NCBI RefSeq assembly: GCF_012290005.1
Contig: NZ_JAAXMS010000006.1
Span: forward strand, 124,001-188,000
Reading direction: 5' to 3'
From: Crateriforma spongiae
GTDB taxonomy: Bacteria > Planctomycetota > Planctomycetia > Pirellulales > Pirellulaceae
Length of the DNA: 64,000 nucleotides
Part shown: positions 55,664 through 64,000 of the stretch, in pieces
Position numbering within the stretch: the stretch's first letter is position 1
How the letters are laid out: every line of letters begins with the position of its first letter
Notes under the pieces: generated by a model
Seen by the model: the letters and a program-made list of their open reading frames with translations, nothing else
Database searches by the model: none
Told to the model about the DNA's origin: nothing
Program-made: the position numbers and the translations under genes

Positions 55664-56725
55664 ATGAAGACGAACCTTGATGTGTTCTCAAACGCCGCCA
55701 TCGGTCCCCGGTTATGGCTGGCTTGCGGAATCGCCGCCGTGCTGGCACTGGCCGGTTCACCGTCATCGGCCGACGAAAATGATGCCGCACTGAGCGTGAT
55801 GACGTGGAACGTGGAATGGTTCTATGACGAATACCGTGGTGACAACCACAGTGATCTGTCCAAGAAGCAGTCCGCACCGGATCGGGACCGCTGGGAATGG
55901 AAACGTGATGCGGTGGCCGAAGCGATCGCGGAAGTGCGGCCGACGGTTGTGGCGCTGCAAGAAGTGGAAAACCGGCGTGTGCTGTGGTACCTGACGCGTG
56001 CGTTGGATCGAAACCATCGCGAAAAGTATCGCGAATATCAGATCGATGGTACCGATCACTACACCGAACAAGACGTCGGTTTGCTGTGTCACGAATCCGC
56101 TGACGTTGTTGCGGTCAGCCAATTCCATCAGTCCAAGTCGATGCGCGCGACCGAGCGGTTCTACAACCTAAGCAAACACATGTTGGCGACCGTGGAGGTC
56201 CCGGTCGGCGATACGACCGAACACGTCCACATCTTGATATTGCACCTGAGAGCCAGAGCGGAGGCGGAGGACCTGCGTATCCGTCAAGCCAGATTGGCCC
56301 ATTTGTGGATCGCCGATCGTGTCGCCGCGGGCGAACATGTGATCGTGCTGGGTGATATGAATACCGAAGAAGACGGCAGTCAGACGCGACCCGAAAGTGA
56401 CGTCGCGGCGCTTTGCGGATGGGACACGGCGACTAAAGACGACGACTTGATCGATCTGCACGATCGTTTGCCCGCGTCCGGTCGCCGTACTCACTTGTTA
56501 CCCGGCAAACAGTTTGATCGCATCTTGGTCACGCCTTCGTTGATCGAGGACGAACCCGGAGTCCCCGATTTGGTGTTCGACGAAATCACCGTCCGCAGTG
56601 ATGTGAACATTCGCGGCGACTTGGACACCCAAAGCGAACACTGGGACGGATACTGGTCGATGAAAGATCAGGATCGTGATATCAGCGATCACCATCCGTT
56701 GGTGGCGACATTTCGGGTCAAGTGA
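55664..56725 (+). CDS. Exported endonuclease/exonuclease/phosphatase-fold protein
   Basis: The 353-aa protein starts at ATG 55664 with a signal peptide (ACGIAAVLALAGSPSSADEN). EEP motifs are SVMTWNVEWF, VVALQEVEN (metal Glu), ILHLRARAEAEDLRI, VLGDMNTEED (Asp, Asn) and SDHHPLVA (catalytic His). It could cleave nucleic acids, phospholipids or sugar phosphates outside the cytoplasm. Its stop overlaps the RecQ-like start by four bases (GTGA), an odd pairing of a secreted enzyme with a DNA helicase. Confidence 0.9.
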   Translation: MKTNLDVFSNAAIGPRLWLACGIAAVLALAGSPSSADENDAALSVMTWNVEWFYDEYRGDNHSDLSKKQSAPDRDRWEWKRDAVAEAIAEVRPTVVALQEVENRRVLWYLTRALDRNHREKYREYQIDGTDHYTEQDVGLLCHESADVVAVSQFHQSKSMRATERFYNLSKHMLATVEVPVGDTTEHVHILILHLRARAEAEDLRIRQARLAHLWIADRVAAGEHVIVLGDMNTEEDGSQTRPESDVAALCGWDTATKDDDLIDLHDRLPASGRRTHLLPGKQFDRILVTPSLIEDEPGVPDLVFDEITVRSDVNIRGDLDTQSEHWDGYWSMKDQDRDISDHHPLVATFRVK

Positions 56726-58140
56726 GTCCGCTGGATGTGCTGCGTGACGTTTATAGTCACGCTAATTTTCGAACCAGCCAATCACAGGTCATTGATCATG
56801 TGATGTCGGGTCACCATGCGATGGTGGTGATGCCGACCGGCATGGGAAAGTCACTGTGTTACCAGATTCCTGGCATCCTGCTTCGTCGTGATCCGGCGGA
56901 TTTGACGTTGGTTCTGTCGCCCTTGATTGCGTTGATGCAGGATCAGGTGGACGCGCTGTGTCACAAGGGCATTGATGCGACGTTTATCAATTCATCTCTC
57001 GACGCGAATGTAAGAAATCAGCGTTACCGAGAGGTTGCCGAAGGGCGATATGCGCTGCTGTACGTGACCCCCGAGCGTTTTCGGAAACCTGAGTTTCGTG
57101 AAGCTCTGGCCAAACGCACGGTTCAGTTGTTTGTCGTGGACGAAGCCCATTGCGTCAGCCAGTGGGGGCACGATTTTCGACCCGATTATTCTCGTATGGC
57201 GGAGATCAGGTCTGTCGTGGGAGATCCGGTCACGATCGCGGTGACGGCGACCGCGACGGCCGAATGTCGTGAGGATATCTATCGCCAACTGGACATTGAT
57301 GCGGCCGATATTCGGTTGTTTCATGAAGGAATCGACCGGCCGAATTTACAGCTGGACGTCCAACATGTTTACGACGAAGCGGAAAAACTGGAACACTTGC
57401 ACGATCTGTTGCATTCACCGATGGCCAAGACGGGCAGCACGATTCTGTACTTCTCATTGATCAAAACACTGCAGCGTTTCAGCGATCAGTTGCTGAGCCG
57501 CGGCGTTGATCATGTCAGCTATCACGGTGATCTGCCGCGAAACGTCCGTCGTCGCATCCAAGATGAGTTCATGTCGGGCCAGGCCGATTTGGTTTTGGCC
57601 ACACCCGCGTTTGGGATGGGCATCGACAAGTCGGACATTCGCATGGTGATCCATGCGGAAACGCCGGGATCGATCGAATCGTATTACCAGGAAATCGGTC
57701 GTGCCGGGCGCGACGGAAAGCCCAGTCGTTGTGTGTGGCTATATGACCAAGCGGACCTAATGACTCAGATGCAGTTCATCGAATGGTCCAACCCTGATGC
57801 GGCGTTCTACGGACGCTTGTTTGATGCTCTGCAATCCAAACGGGAACAGTGCCTGGCATACGGGCTGCAATGGCTGAGCGATCAATTGCAACGCATCAGC
57901 CGTCACGACCATCGTTTGGACACGGCGATGGCGATGTTGGAAAGGGCCGGTGTCTTGGCAGGCCCACGACCGCCGGAATGTTTCGATCTGACGACCGATC
58001 ACTTGCCGTCGCCGTTTGATGACGACGCGGCACTGGGGCAAAAGAAGACGCGTGACCAGCAACGGTTGTACGAGCTGGTCAAGTTTGCGGCGACCGATCC
58101 GAGCGATCGCCAGAAATACTTGTACGAGTATTTTTGTTGA
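56722..58140 (+). CDS. recQ: RecQ-family helicase, truncated C-terminus
   Basis: This 472-aa protein uses GTG 56722, overlapping the previous stop. It has all helicase motifs: PTGMGKSLCYQ (Walker A), VVDEAHCVSQWGHDFRP (DEAH), LFHEGIDRPN, and QEIGRAGRDGKPSRCVW (motif VI). It unwinds DNA 3' to 5' in the cytoplasm. The chain ends at KYLYEYFC, just where typical RecQ proteins begin the CxxC zinc subdomain; no zinc cluster, RQC winged helix or HRDC follows, and the CRRQ Cys of the usual site is absent. It may be a naturally short form or one that lost its C-terminus. Confidence 0.88.
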   Translation: MSPLDVLRDVYSHANFRTSQSQVIDHVMSGHHAMVVMPTGMGKSLCYQIPGILLRRDPADLTLVLSPLIALMQDQVDALCHKGIDATFINSSLDANVRNQRYREVAEGRYALLYVTPERFRKPEFREALAKRTVQLFVVDEAHCVSQWGHDFRPDYSRMAEIRSVVGDPVTIAVTATATAECREDIYRQLDIDAADIRLFHEGIDRPNLQLDVQHVYDEAEKLEHLHDLLHSPMAKTGSTILYFSLIKTLQRFSDQLLSRGVDHVSYHGDLPRNVRRRIQDEFMSGQADLVLATPAFGMGIDKSDIRMVIHAETPGSIESYYQEIGRAGRDGKPSRCVWLYDQADLMTQMQFIEWSNPDAAFYGRLFDALQSKREQCLAYGLQWLSDQLQRISRHDHRLDTAMAMLERAGVLAGPRPPECFDLTTDHLPSPFDDDAALGQKKTRDQQRLYELVKFAATDPSDRQKYLYEYFC

Positions 58141-58339
58141 ACGTCGGGGACGGGCATGGAACCTGGCCACGGTTGATCCAGGGAGCGAATCGTGGCATTG
58201 GAACCGATGGCGCGTCGCGAATAATCACCGACGCATCGCGATTGATAGACAGTACCGAGTTGATTGCGCAGGGACGCGGCGAGGTTTGGGCGGTGGTCCC
58301 GGTCTCGGAGAGATCGGGCTACGTGCTGGGCCTTGCCGG

Positions 58340-61300
58340 CTAGGCCGCTTTCAGTTCACGGTTTTGGCGGGCGTATTCGACCCAACCGGTGACTTCTTCC
58401 AAATCGGGCAGTGCTCCGCCGCGAAGGATCCGTTGACCTTCACCGCCGCGAGCGATCGGATCAACGATCGCCAGCAATTCGGAGGGATCCCATGCGACCA
58501 AGTCTTCGGGGCTGGTGATTTCCGCCAACACCAACAACTGGGCATCGTGACCGCGGAGCATTGGCACACGGCAAACGAAGGTCGCTTGCTGTTGCCAAGC
58601 CAGAACGGTTTCGGCTTCGACGCGTCGGTGATCCAACTGTTCGGCTACCTTGGCAGGATCGGAAATCAGCAGGTCGTCGACCGTGTAGATACCGATCGCG
58701 TTCAATCGTTCCGCCATGCGGGGGCCGATCGACGGAGCGTCGACGACATCGTCGCTGCGTTGCAGGTAGAAACGCAGAGTCTTTTCGCTGCTGGAGGATG
58801 ATTCACGCGACGACGAATTGCTGGACGTCGACGATCGTGACGACGAGCTATTGGACGATGAACTGCGCGAGGACGATCCACGTTGGCTGGATGCTTCACC
58901 GCTGCCGGATCCGTTGGATTTGCCGTCGCCGTTGCGGCCGTAGCCGTCACGATCGTATTCCGACTCATAGGTGCGTCGGGTGTTGTCGTGATCACCGCCA
59001 TCGCTGATCCGAACGACGTCACGGTCGCTTTGTCGATGGCTGCGGCGTGTGCGTTCGCGTTCACCGTTGCGGTACGAACGGGTGCCAGAGTTTGAGGAAC
59101 GGGTGGACGAACTGCGTCGGCTGGATGACCGGCTGGACGTCGACCGTTGCGAAGAAGCCGATCGCGACGAACCGCTGCTGCGGCTGGTTGACGACGAACG
59201 CGACGATTCTCGTCGGCGTCCATTGCGACGCAGGTTGTCGTAATCGACCGCATCGGATTCGTGACGTAGCACGCGGCGGCGGCGACGTCGGATCAACCGG
59301 CCGTCGGCGTCACGATCGTATTCATAGTCGTCGTCATCGTATCTGGCGTCTTCGTATCGCTCGCTGTCGAACGGGTCGCGTTCAATCTCGCGATAGGATC
59401 GTGAACTGACCGGCTTGCCGTCGACGACCAAGCCGTCGGCGTCCAGCGAAGTGCTGCGATGGGCCGAAGCGATCCAGCTGGTGATGCGGGACAATTCGTA
59501 ACTGCTGCCGGACAGCAGGATGCGTTGGCCGCGTTCGGTGGCCAAGAAGGCTTGAACGCGGACCAGAAGCTGGTCGGGGTGGATCGCAGCCAATTGTGCC
59601 GGGTCAGTGATGCCACAGCCCACCAGGACGCGAGCGTCAAAGCCACGCAATTGAGGAACACGACAAACCAAACGGCACTCATGTTGCCAACGACGGATGG
59701 TCGCGGCGTTGGTGTTGCCCAGCCCAAGCGAATCGGACAGGCGGTTGGAATCTTGTTGCATCAAGTGATTGATGTGGGTGATGCCGAGGCTGCGTAATCG
59801 AGCGGCGGCAACGGCATCGATTGACGGTGCTTGGTCGATCGGGCTGTCCACGGTCAAAAAGAACGGGCTGTCGGTTTGATCCTCGCCCGCACTCCGGCGG
59901 CGAATCATGCGACTGCCGTCGGCATCGGCCAGCTGTTGGTCGGCCGCGGTTGCCTTGGCATCGCTTTCGCCCGGCGTCGGTTGCACGGTCGTGTAAGTGT
60001 TGCCGTAATAAAATCCGTCGCGGTACGTGGTGCCGTCGGCGGCCAAGTCGGTCGCCGGCATCGCGCGGCTTTGGCCTTCGCGGTGCAAGTACAAGTCGTG
60101 TTGGCCGTAGGCTTCACGCCAAGCGACGTCAAAGTCACGGTTGATTTGATCGACCGGTGCGTTTGTTGCGTGGCCAACCGCAGCGCGATCAACGGATGTT
60201 GTGTGCGGGTGCGGACCGACGTACGTCTCCGGTGCATACTGTGGTTTCCACATCGGGCGGTGCGGATGCAGCGTGGCTTGGCCGTGCAGACGGAATTGTC
60301 GTGCGCCGGTGCGATTGGCCTGGTTGGCAAATTCTGCATCGCTGGTCAGCACCAACAACTGGCGTCCGGTGCGGACGAAATCGAACAACGCACTGGTCAC
60401 GCTGTGGTTCCAGCGTCCGTCGTCACCGTATTCGTGATAGCCACGGTGGGCTTCGGTTGCGCTGACCGGTTGAGTCCCGCCCGCAAGGGCAAACATCGAC
60501 GGCCAAGTTTCGATAACCAGTGGAACGGGGCGCCCGGTTCGAGCCAGCAGATCGGCCGCGGCCATGCGGATGGCCAGGGAAGCCAAGCCACGATCGGCTT
60601 CGCCGAACTGATTTTCCGGCCGGCCATCAATCTGGACGTTCAGCGATGCCGATTCGTGGCCAACGCGAGCGGTGTCATGATGGCTGCGTCGATCCGCCAA
60701 GTGACGATGGGCCGCCGGATTCCAGCTGACGTGACGCAGACGTCCGCCGGACAACCGGACCAACCAACGGCTGGCCGCATCGGCAAGTGGCGTTTGGCTG
60801 GGCGTTGATCGGACGATCGATCCCAGTTCTTGCAGAATTTGCTGGCGACGACGTTGCAGCCAATCCCAACGTGATCCGTTGGAAAGCTGGTGGTCGATTT
60901 GTTTCAGTTCCGAAACGATTTGTTCGTACTCAAAGCAATCACGCTGATTCTTCCATTCATCGCGGTGCGGACCGGTGACGGTTGCACCCATGCCATGCAG
61001 ATCGACGACGGGCAGATGCCGCAAGGAGGCTCGCAAATCAGCGGCTTCGCGAAGGCAAGTTTCCAGTTCACTGGTCACACGTTGCAGTTCTTCGCTTCGA
61101 AGGCCACGTTCGTGATTCCAATTGGGGTGCCGGAAGTAAACGCTGTCGAATTCCGCCGTGCGAGATGTTTCGGCCAAGTGAGCCGATTCACGCAGCAATG
61201 ATTCTCGCTGGGCCGACAACCGGTCAACGGCGGCGGTCAGCCAATTGAAACAGGATTCCAGTTCGGCCATCGAACGGTCGTGAACCGGACGCAAGGTTTC

Positions 61301-62797
61301 GACCGAACCACGATAGTCGGTATTGGGATAGTCGGTTCCGGTCGGGTAACGCCAAGCGTCGGTCAAGTCCGCGCGGATCGCACGCAGTGTCTCAGCGATG
61401 CTGGTTGCCGAATACGGTCGATCGCTTGCGACAGGTCGATACACCGGAGCTCCCGCGTACCAATCCGACCACAGACCTGGTCCGGCGTCATAGTGATTCA
61501 GCAACCAGTCGATTTGACGGGTGGCCGCCGCGATCCGCGACTGGACATCGTCGATCGAGTGCAACGGACGATACGCACGACGGTAGAAGTCTTCCCAACC
61601 GGCATCTCGATCGTATCGGTCAAGCGCGGCGGCAAAGTGATCCACCGACGGACGGTTGCGGTAGGTGGACCAGGCGTCGTTGCGTTTGGCCAAGTCGGCG
61701 ACCAGCGTGCGAAGCGACTGGACTTCCACCAGAGTGCGACGAAGGTGAACGATTTGGGCGTCAACGTCGTTGATACGTGCCCGTAGTCGGCTGTCCAGAC
61801 CTGCGGCCCATCCGTCAAATCGGCGGTCGGGGCGATAAAGGTGGGCGTCGCGATCGATCGCCGTGATCCAGCGTCGCAGTTCGGCTTGACGATGACGCAG
61901 CGATTCGGCGCGGTCGTGCAGTTTGGCCAAGCGGTTGCGCCACTGCGATCGGTCGGCGGCATGCCAGTAATCTTGGGCCAGGACCGATGACGAGGCATCA
62001 CGGTGTACCGGATCCGCGTCTGGCACGATGCGCCGGCGCTCCAAAACGGCCAAACGCTGGTGAAGTTCTTCGCGTCGACGCACCAGAGAATCGTATTGCC
62101 AGGTCCGGTCGCTGGGACGCAGTTCGGCAATTTGCGCGTCCACGTCGGCCAATTCGGTCCGCAGTCGCCGTTGCCGTTCCGATTCGCGGTCGTGTCGATA
62201 GTTGCCGCCCAGCGGGTCGGCGGAACCCAGTTCGTGATAGGCGTACCCGCGGAACCCCGATTCGCCCCGTGACGCCAATGCGGAATCGCCGTGCAAGGGC
62301 AGATCGCGATAGGTTTCGGGGTGATCCAGGCCGCTGCGGACGCAAGCCGAAACCACGCGACTGACATCGCTCAGGTGCGTGTCGGTGATCACCCCGTCGA
62401 CGATCGATTCGGGCAATTCGACCGAACGCAGCGACAATCTTGCGTCGGTGTTGTGTGCGGTCGTGCGGACCCACGATCCTTCCAGATTGTCGAAACGGAT
62501 CGGGTATTCACCGCGAGTTTCGAATTCAATCGTGCGGCGACCGTGTGGCGATCCGTCTTGTTCGCGACGGCAATGAACCATCCCGTTGCGGTCGGCCCAG
62601 ACGACGCGGCCGGTGCTGCTGCTCATCATTCCCAGCGGGTAATCGCGGTCGACCAGCGAATCGCGGACGAACCTGGCGATTGCCGTTTTTCCGGCACCCG
62701 CGGGGGCGAGCAACACGTTCAGATGTTCCGAAAGCGGGCCGATTTCGACTCGCTGCAACGGACCATGAGTGTCAATATCGATGCGGTCCAACAGCAT
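58340..62797 (-). CDS. Giant SMC/Rad50-like ATPase with DUF4332 helix-hairpin-helix modules
   Basis: The 1485-aa protein starts at ATG 62797 behind a strong ribosome-binding site. It has a Walker A APAGAGKTAI (residues 31-40) in an ABC/SMC-type head, then a long charged coiled-coil-like segment (about 200-660). The signature is LSGGR near 682 and a Walker B-like VPLVIETW near 759 with Glu but no usual Asp-Glu pair. Two DUF4332-like modules lie near 985-1110 and 1355-1480 (SIDAVAAARLRSLG and SIGPRMAERLNAIG), each followed by a CRVPxLRG block. A Ser/Arg-rich low-complexity linker fills about 1190-1340. It probably binds DNA and acts in chromosome organisation or repair; function is unproven. 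Confidence 0.78.
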   Translation of the reverse strand: MLLDRIDIDTHGPLQRVEIGPLSEHLNVLLAPAGAGKTAIARFVRDSLVDRDYPLGMMSSSTGRVVWADRNGMVHCRREQDGSPHGRRTIEFETRGEYPIRFDNLEGSWVRTTAHNTDARLSLRSVELPESIVDGVITDTHLSDVSRVVSACVRSGLDHPETYRDLPLHGDSALASRGESGFRGYAYHELGSADPLGGNYRHDRESERQRRLRTELADVDAQIAELRPSDRTWQYDSLVRRREELHQRLAVLERRRIVPDADPVHRDASSSVLAQDYWHAADRSQWRNRLAKLHDRAESLRHRQAELRRWITAIDRDAHLYRPDRRFDGWAAGLDSRLRARINDVDAQIVHLRRTLVEVQSLRTLVADLAKRNDAWSTYRNRPSVDHFAAALDRYDRDAGWEDFYRRAYRPLHSIDDVQSRIAAATRQIDWLLNHYDAGPGLWSDWYAGAPVYRPVASDRPYSATSIAETLRAIRADLTDAWRYPTGTDYPNTDYRGSVETLRPVHDRSMAELESCFNWLTAAVDRLSAQRESLLRESAHLAETSRTAEFDSVYFRHPNWNHERGLRSEELQRVTSELETCLREAADLRASLRHLPVVDLHGMGATVTGPHRDEWKNQRDCFEYEQIVSELKQIDHQLSNGSRWDWLQRRRQQILQELGSIVRSTPSQTPLADAASRWLVRLSGGRLRHVSWNPAAHRHLADRRSHHDTARVGHESASLNVQIDGRPENQFGEADRGLASLAIRMAAADLLARTGRPVPLVIETWPSMFALAGGTQPVSATEAHRGYHEYGDDGRWNHSVTSALFDFVRTGRQLLVLTSDAEFANQANRTGARQFRLHGQATLHPHRPMWKPQYAPETYVGPHPHTTSVDRAAVGHATNAPVDQINRDFDVAWREAYGQHDLYLHREGQSRAMPATDLAADGTTYRDGFYYGNTYTTVQPTPGESDAKATAADQQLADADGSRMIRRRSAGEDQTDSPFFLTVDSPIDQAPSIDAVAAARLRSLGITHINHLMQQDSNRLSDSLGLGNTNAATIRRWQHECRLVCRVPQLRGFDARVLVGCGITDPAQLAAIHPDQLLVRVQAFLATERGQRILLSGSSYELSRITSWIASAHRSTSLDADGLVVDGKPVSSRSYREIERDPFDSERYEDARYDDDDYEYDRDADGRLIRRRRRRVLRHESDAVDYDNLRRNGRRRESSRSSSTSRSSGSSRSASSQRSTSSRSSSRRSSSTRSSNSGTRSYRNGERERTRRSHRQSDRDVVRISDGGDHDNTRRTYESEYDRDGYGRNGDGKSNGSGSGEASSQRGSSSRSSSSNSSSSRSSTSSNSSSRESSSSSEKTLRFYLQRSDDVVDAPSIGPRMAERLNAIGIYTVDDLLISDPAKVAEQLDHRRVEAETVLAWQQQATFVCRVPMLRGHDAQLLVLAEITSPEDLVAWDPSELLAIVDPIARGGEGQRILRGGALPDLEEVTGWVEYARQNRELKAA

Positions 62798-62804
62798 GGT
62801 CAGG

Positions 62805-62811
62805 CTCCTCC
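62805..62811 (-). promoter_or_regulatory. Strong Shine-Dalgarno of the SMC-like gene
   Basis: On the minus strand GGAGGAG stands 7 bases before the ATG at 62797, confirming this start. Most other genes in this window lack so strong a site. Confidence 0.75.
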
Positions 62812-63084
62812 ATGGCCACGTGGGTCTTCAATACGTTGGGTCTTTCTCGGCCAGCCGGCCTACATGCCTGACTGCGGGATTGCCGAAAAACCTGTGCTGT
62901 TTCACAGCGTGCCGGCGAACTTTAATCGAAATGGGAAAAAAGCCGAAAGATCGATTTGTGGTGCAACGTTCGCAATTGTGCACCTGGACAAAAAAGAACG
63001 CCCCCGACGAACTCCGCTGCAGATTCCCTGTGCCACAGGCTCAACATCCTGTGACCGGCGACCCTGCGAACCTGCCACCGTCGC

Positions 63085-64000
63085 TCATTCGCCTTTTTCA
63101 GGCACTTTTTCCAGGATGTCCAGCAACACCTGGTCGGTTTCCACGCCCTCGGCCTGGGCTTCGAAGTTCAACAGGACACGGTGACGCATCGTCGGCAAAA
63201 ACACTCGCCGGATGTCTTCAAAACTGACGTTGTAGCGACCGTCCAATAACGCCCGCACCTTCGAAGCCAACGCCAGCGTCTGTGCGCCACGGGGACTGCT
63301 GCCCCAACGCACGTACTGATTGGTGGCATCGACGCTGTGCGGGCCTTCGGGATGCGTGGCCAACGTCAGCCGGACCAGATAATCCTGGACGTGCTTGGCC
63401 AGAATCACGTCGCGGATCAGTTGCTGCAGCTGCAAGATTTCTTCGCCGCCCATGACTTTCTCGACACTGGCTCGTTCGCCGCGCGTGGTCCGGTCGACGA
63501 TCGTGTTCAGCTCGTCACGGCTGCTGTAGCCGACGACCAACTTGAACAAGAAACGATCCAACTGGGCTTCGGGCAACGGATAGGTGCCCTCTTGTTCGAT
63601 CGGGTTCTGAGTCGCCAGCACAAAGAATGGGCGATCCAATTCAAAGCGATGCCCCGCGGCGGTGACGGTGCCTTCCTGCATCGTTTCCAGCATCGCGGAC
63701 TGTGTTTTCGGCGTCGCGCGGTTGATCTCATCGGCCAGCAAGATCTGCGTAAACACCGGGCCACGCTGGAACTCGAAACGCCGATGCCCCTCGGCGTCTT
63801 CGACGATCATGTTGGTGCCCAGGATGTCCGCGGGCATCAAGTCGGGCGTGAACTGGATGCGGTTGAAATTTAAATCCAGCACTTCGGCCAGCGTGCGGAC
63901 CAGCATTGTCTTGCCCAGCCCCGGAACGCCTTCCAGCAAGCAATGCCCGCCACACAGCATGGCCGTCAACACGCCGTGGACGATGTCATCGTGTCCGACG
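63085..64000 (-). CDS. MoxR-family AAA ATPase (5' partial)
   Basis: The frame is open through the right edge, so about 10-40 N-terminal residues are missing. The visible 305 residues include Walker A GVPGLGKTML, ILGTNMIVED, Walker B LLADEINRA with sensor-1 LATQNPIEQEGTYPLPEAQLDRF, and a C-terminal lid region (RWGSSPRGAQTLALASKVRALL). MoxR ATPases act as chaperones, usually with DUF58 and von Willebrand A proteins, which would be expected downstream or upstream of the edge. It is followed by a 287-base gap before the SMC-like gene on the same strand. Confidence 0.93.
   Translation of the reverse strand, partial: VGHDDIVHGVLTAMLCGGHCLLEGVPGLGKTMLVRTLAEVLDLNFNRIQFTPDLMPADILGTNMIVEDAEGHRRFEFQRGPVFTQILLADEINRATPKTQSAMLETMQEGTVTAAGHRFELDRPFFVLATQNPIEQEGTYPLPEAQLDRFLFKLVVGYSSRDELNTIVDRTTRGERASVEKVMGGEEILQLQQLIRDVILAKHVQDYLVRLTLATHPEGPHSVDATNQYVRWGSSPRGAQTLALASKVRALLDGRYNVSFEDIRRVFLPTMRHRVLLNFEAQAEGVETDQVLLDILEKVPEKGE

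Noticed and set aside
62985-63084. Terminator after the MoxR gene
   Set aside because: Short CACAGG/CCTGTG arms occur, but the T-run lies some 50 bases further on, so a coupled terminator is not supported.

Overview
The window is GC-rich bacterial chromosome, densely coding on both strands, and almost certainly from a planctomycete of the Pirellulaceae (Rhodopirellula-like, probably marine). The lineage markers are a DUF1549/DUF1553 protein with a planctomycete-type cytochrome c motif paired with a DUF1501 protein, a DUF1559 pseudopilin-like protein, several secreted sulfatases, an exported protein with the LESRRLLA N-terminal motif, and a large ATPase ending in DUF4332-type helix-hairpin-helix modules. 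I see no transposase, phage gene, CRISPR array, rRNA or tRNA.

Layout. 1-4.2 kb: two secreted sulfatases, the first fused to a PQQ-like propeller and both ending in a domain that looks like the VHL beta domain. 4.2-11.6 kb: acetolactate synthase, a fluoride channel overlapping a 999-aa exported propeller/DOMON-like protein, a tandem universal stress protein and a PAS-AraC regulator. 11.8-16.5 kb: the PSCyt/DUF1549/DUF1553 and DUF1501 pair. 16.5-22.4 kb: a sensory locus with an Rcp1-like response regulator, a LivK-like binding lipoprotein, a PAS-rich histidine kinase of phytochrome type and a cytidine/guanine deaminase-like enzyme. 22.4-27.1 kb: a sulfatase with an atypical active-site motif, a Cys-rich lipoprotein-like protein, a DUF1559 protein and a DUF4198 protein.

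27.1-32.0 kb: three overlapping glycosyltransferase genes (GT4, MurG/GT28-like, GT2), then on the other strand a small ORF and a MATE exporter. 32.1-34.4 kb: catalase coupled to an MscL with a zinc-ribbon tail, and a DUF1328 membrane peptide. 34.5-38.7 kb: a tightly overlapping three-gene operon (SbnA-like PLP synthase, FAD/NAD(P)-binding oxidoreductase, group IV PLP decarboxylase). This is the best candidate for an undescribed small-molecule (diamino-acid, diamine or metallophore) pathway. 39-43 kb: EcsC, a lipase-like hydrolase, a peroxiredoxin and a DUF1593 protein. 43-54 kb: carbohydrate use, with divergent xylA and xylR, a GH117-like hydrolase behind a perfect operator-like palindrome, a double esterase, an Rrf2 regulator, a matrixin-type EF-hand metalloprotease and a GH51 arabinofuranosidase. 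54-64 kb: a GntP permease, a secreted EEP-fold phosphodiesterase overlapping a truncated RecQ, a 1485-aa SMC/Rad50-like ATPase with two DUF4332 modules, and a MoxR ATPase running off the end.

The overall theme is polysaccharide scavenging (sulfatases, GH117-like, GH51, esterases, xylose isomerase, gluconate-type permease), as expected of a planctomycete degrading sulfated algal and arabinoxylan-type glycans. Many genes overlap by 4 to 23 bases, so operon calls are reasonably firm. Intrinsic terminators with T-runs are visible after the DUF1328, DUF1593 and xylA genes. Function calls rest on motif recognition from translated sequence, not on database searches.
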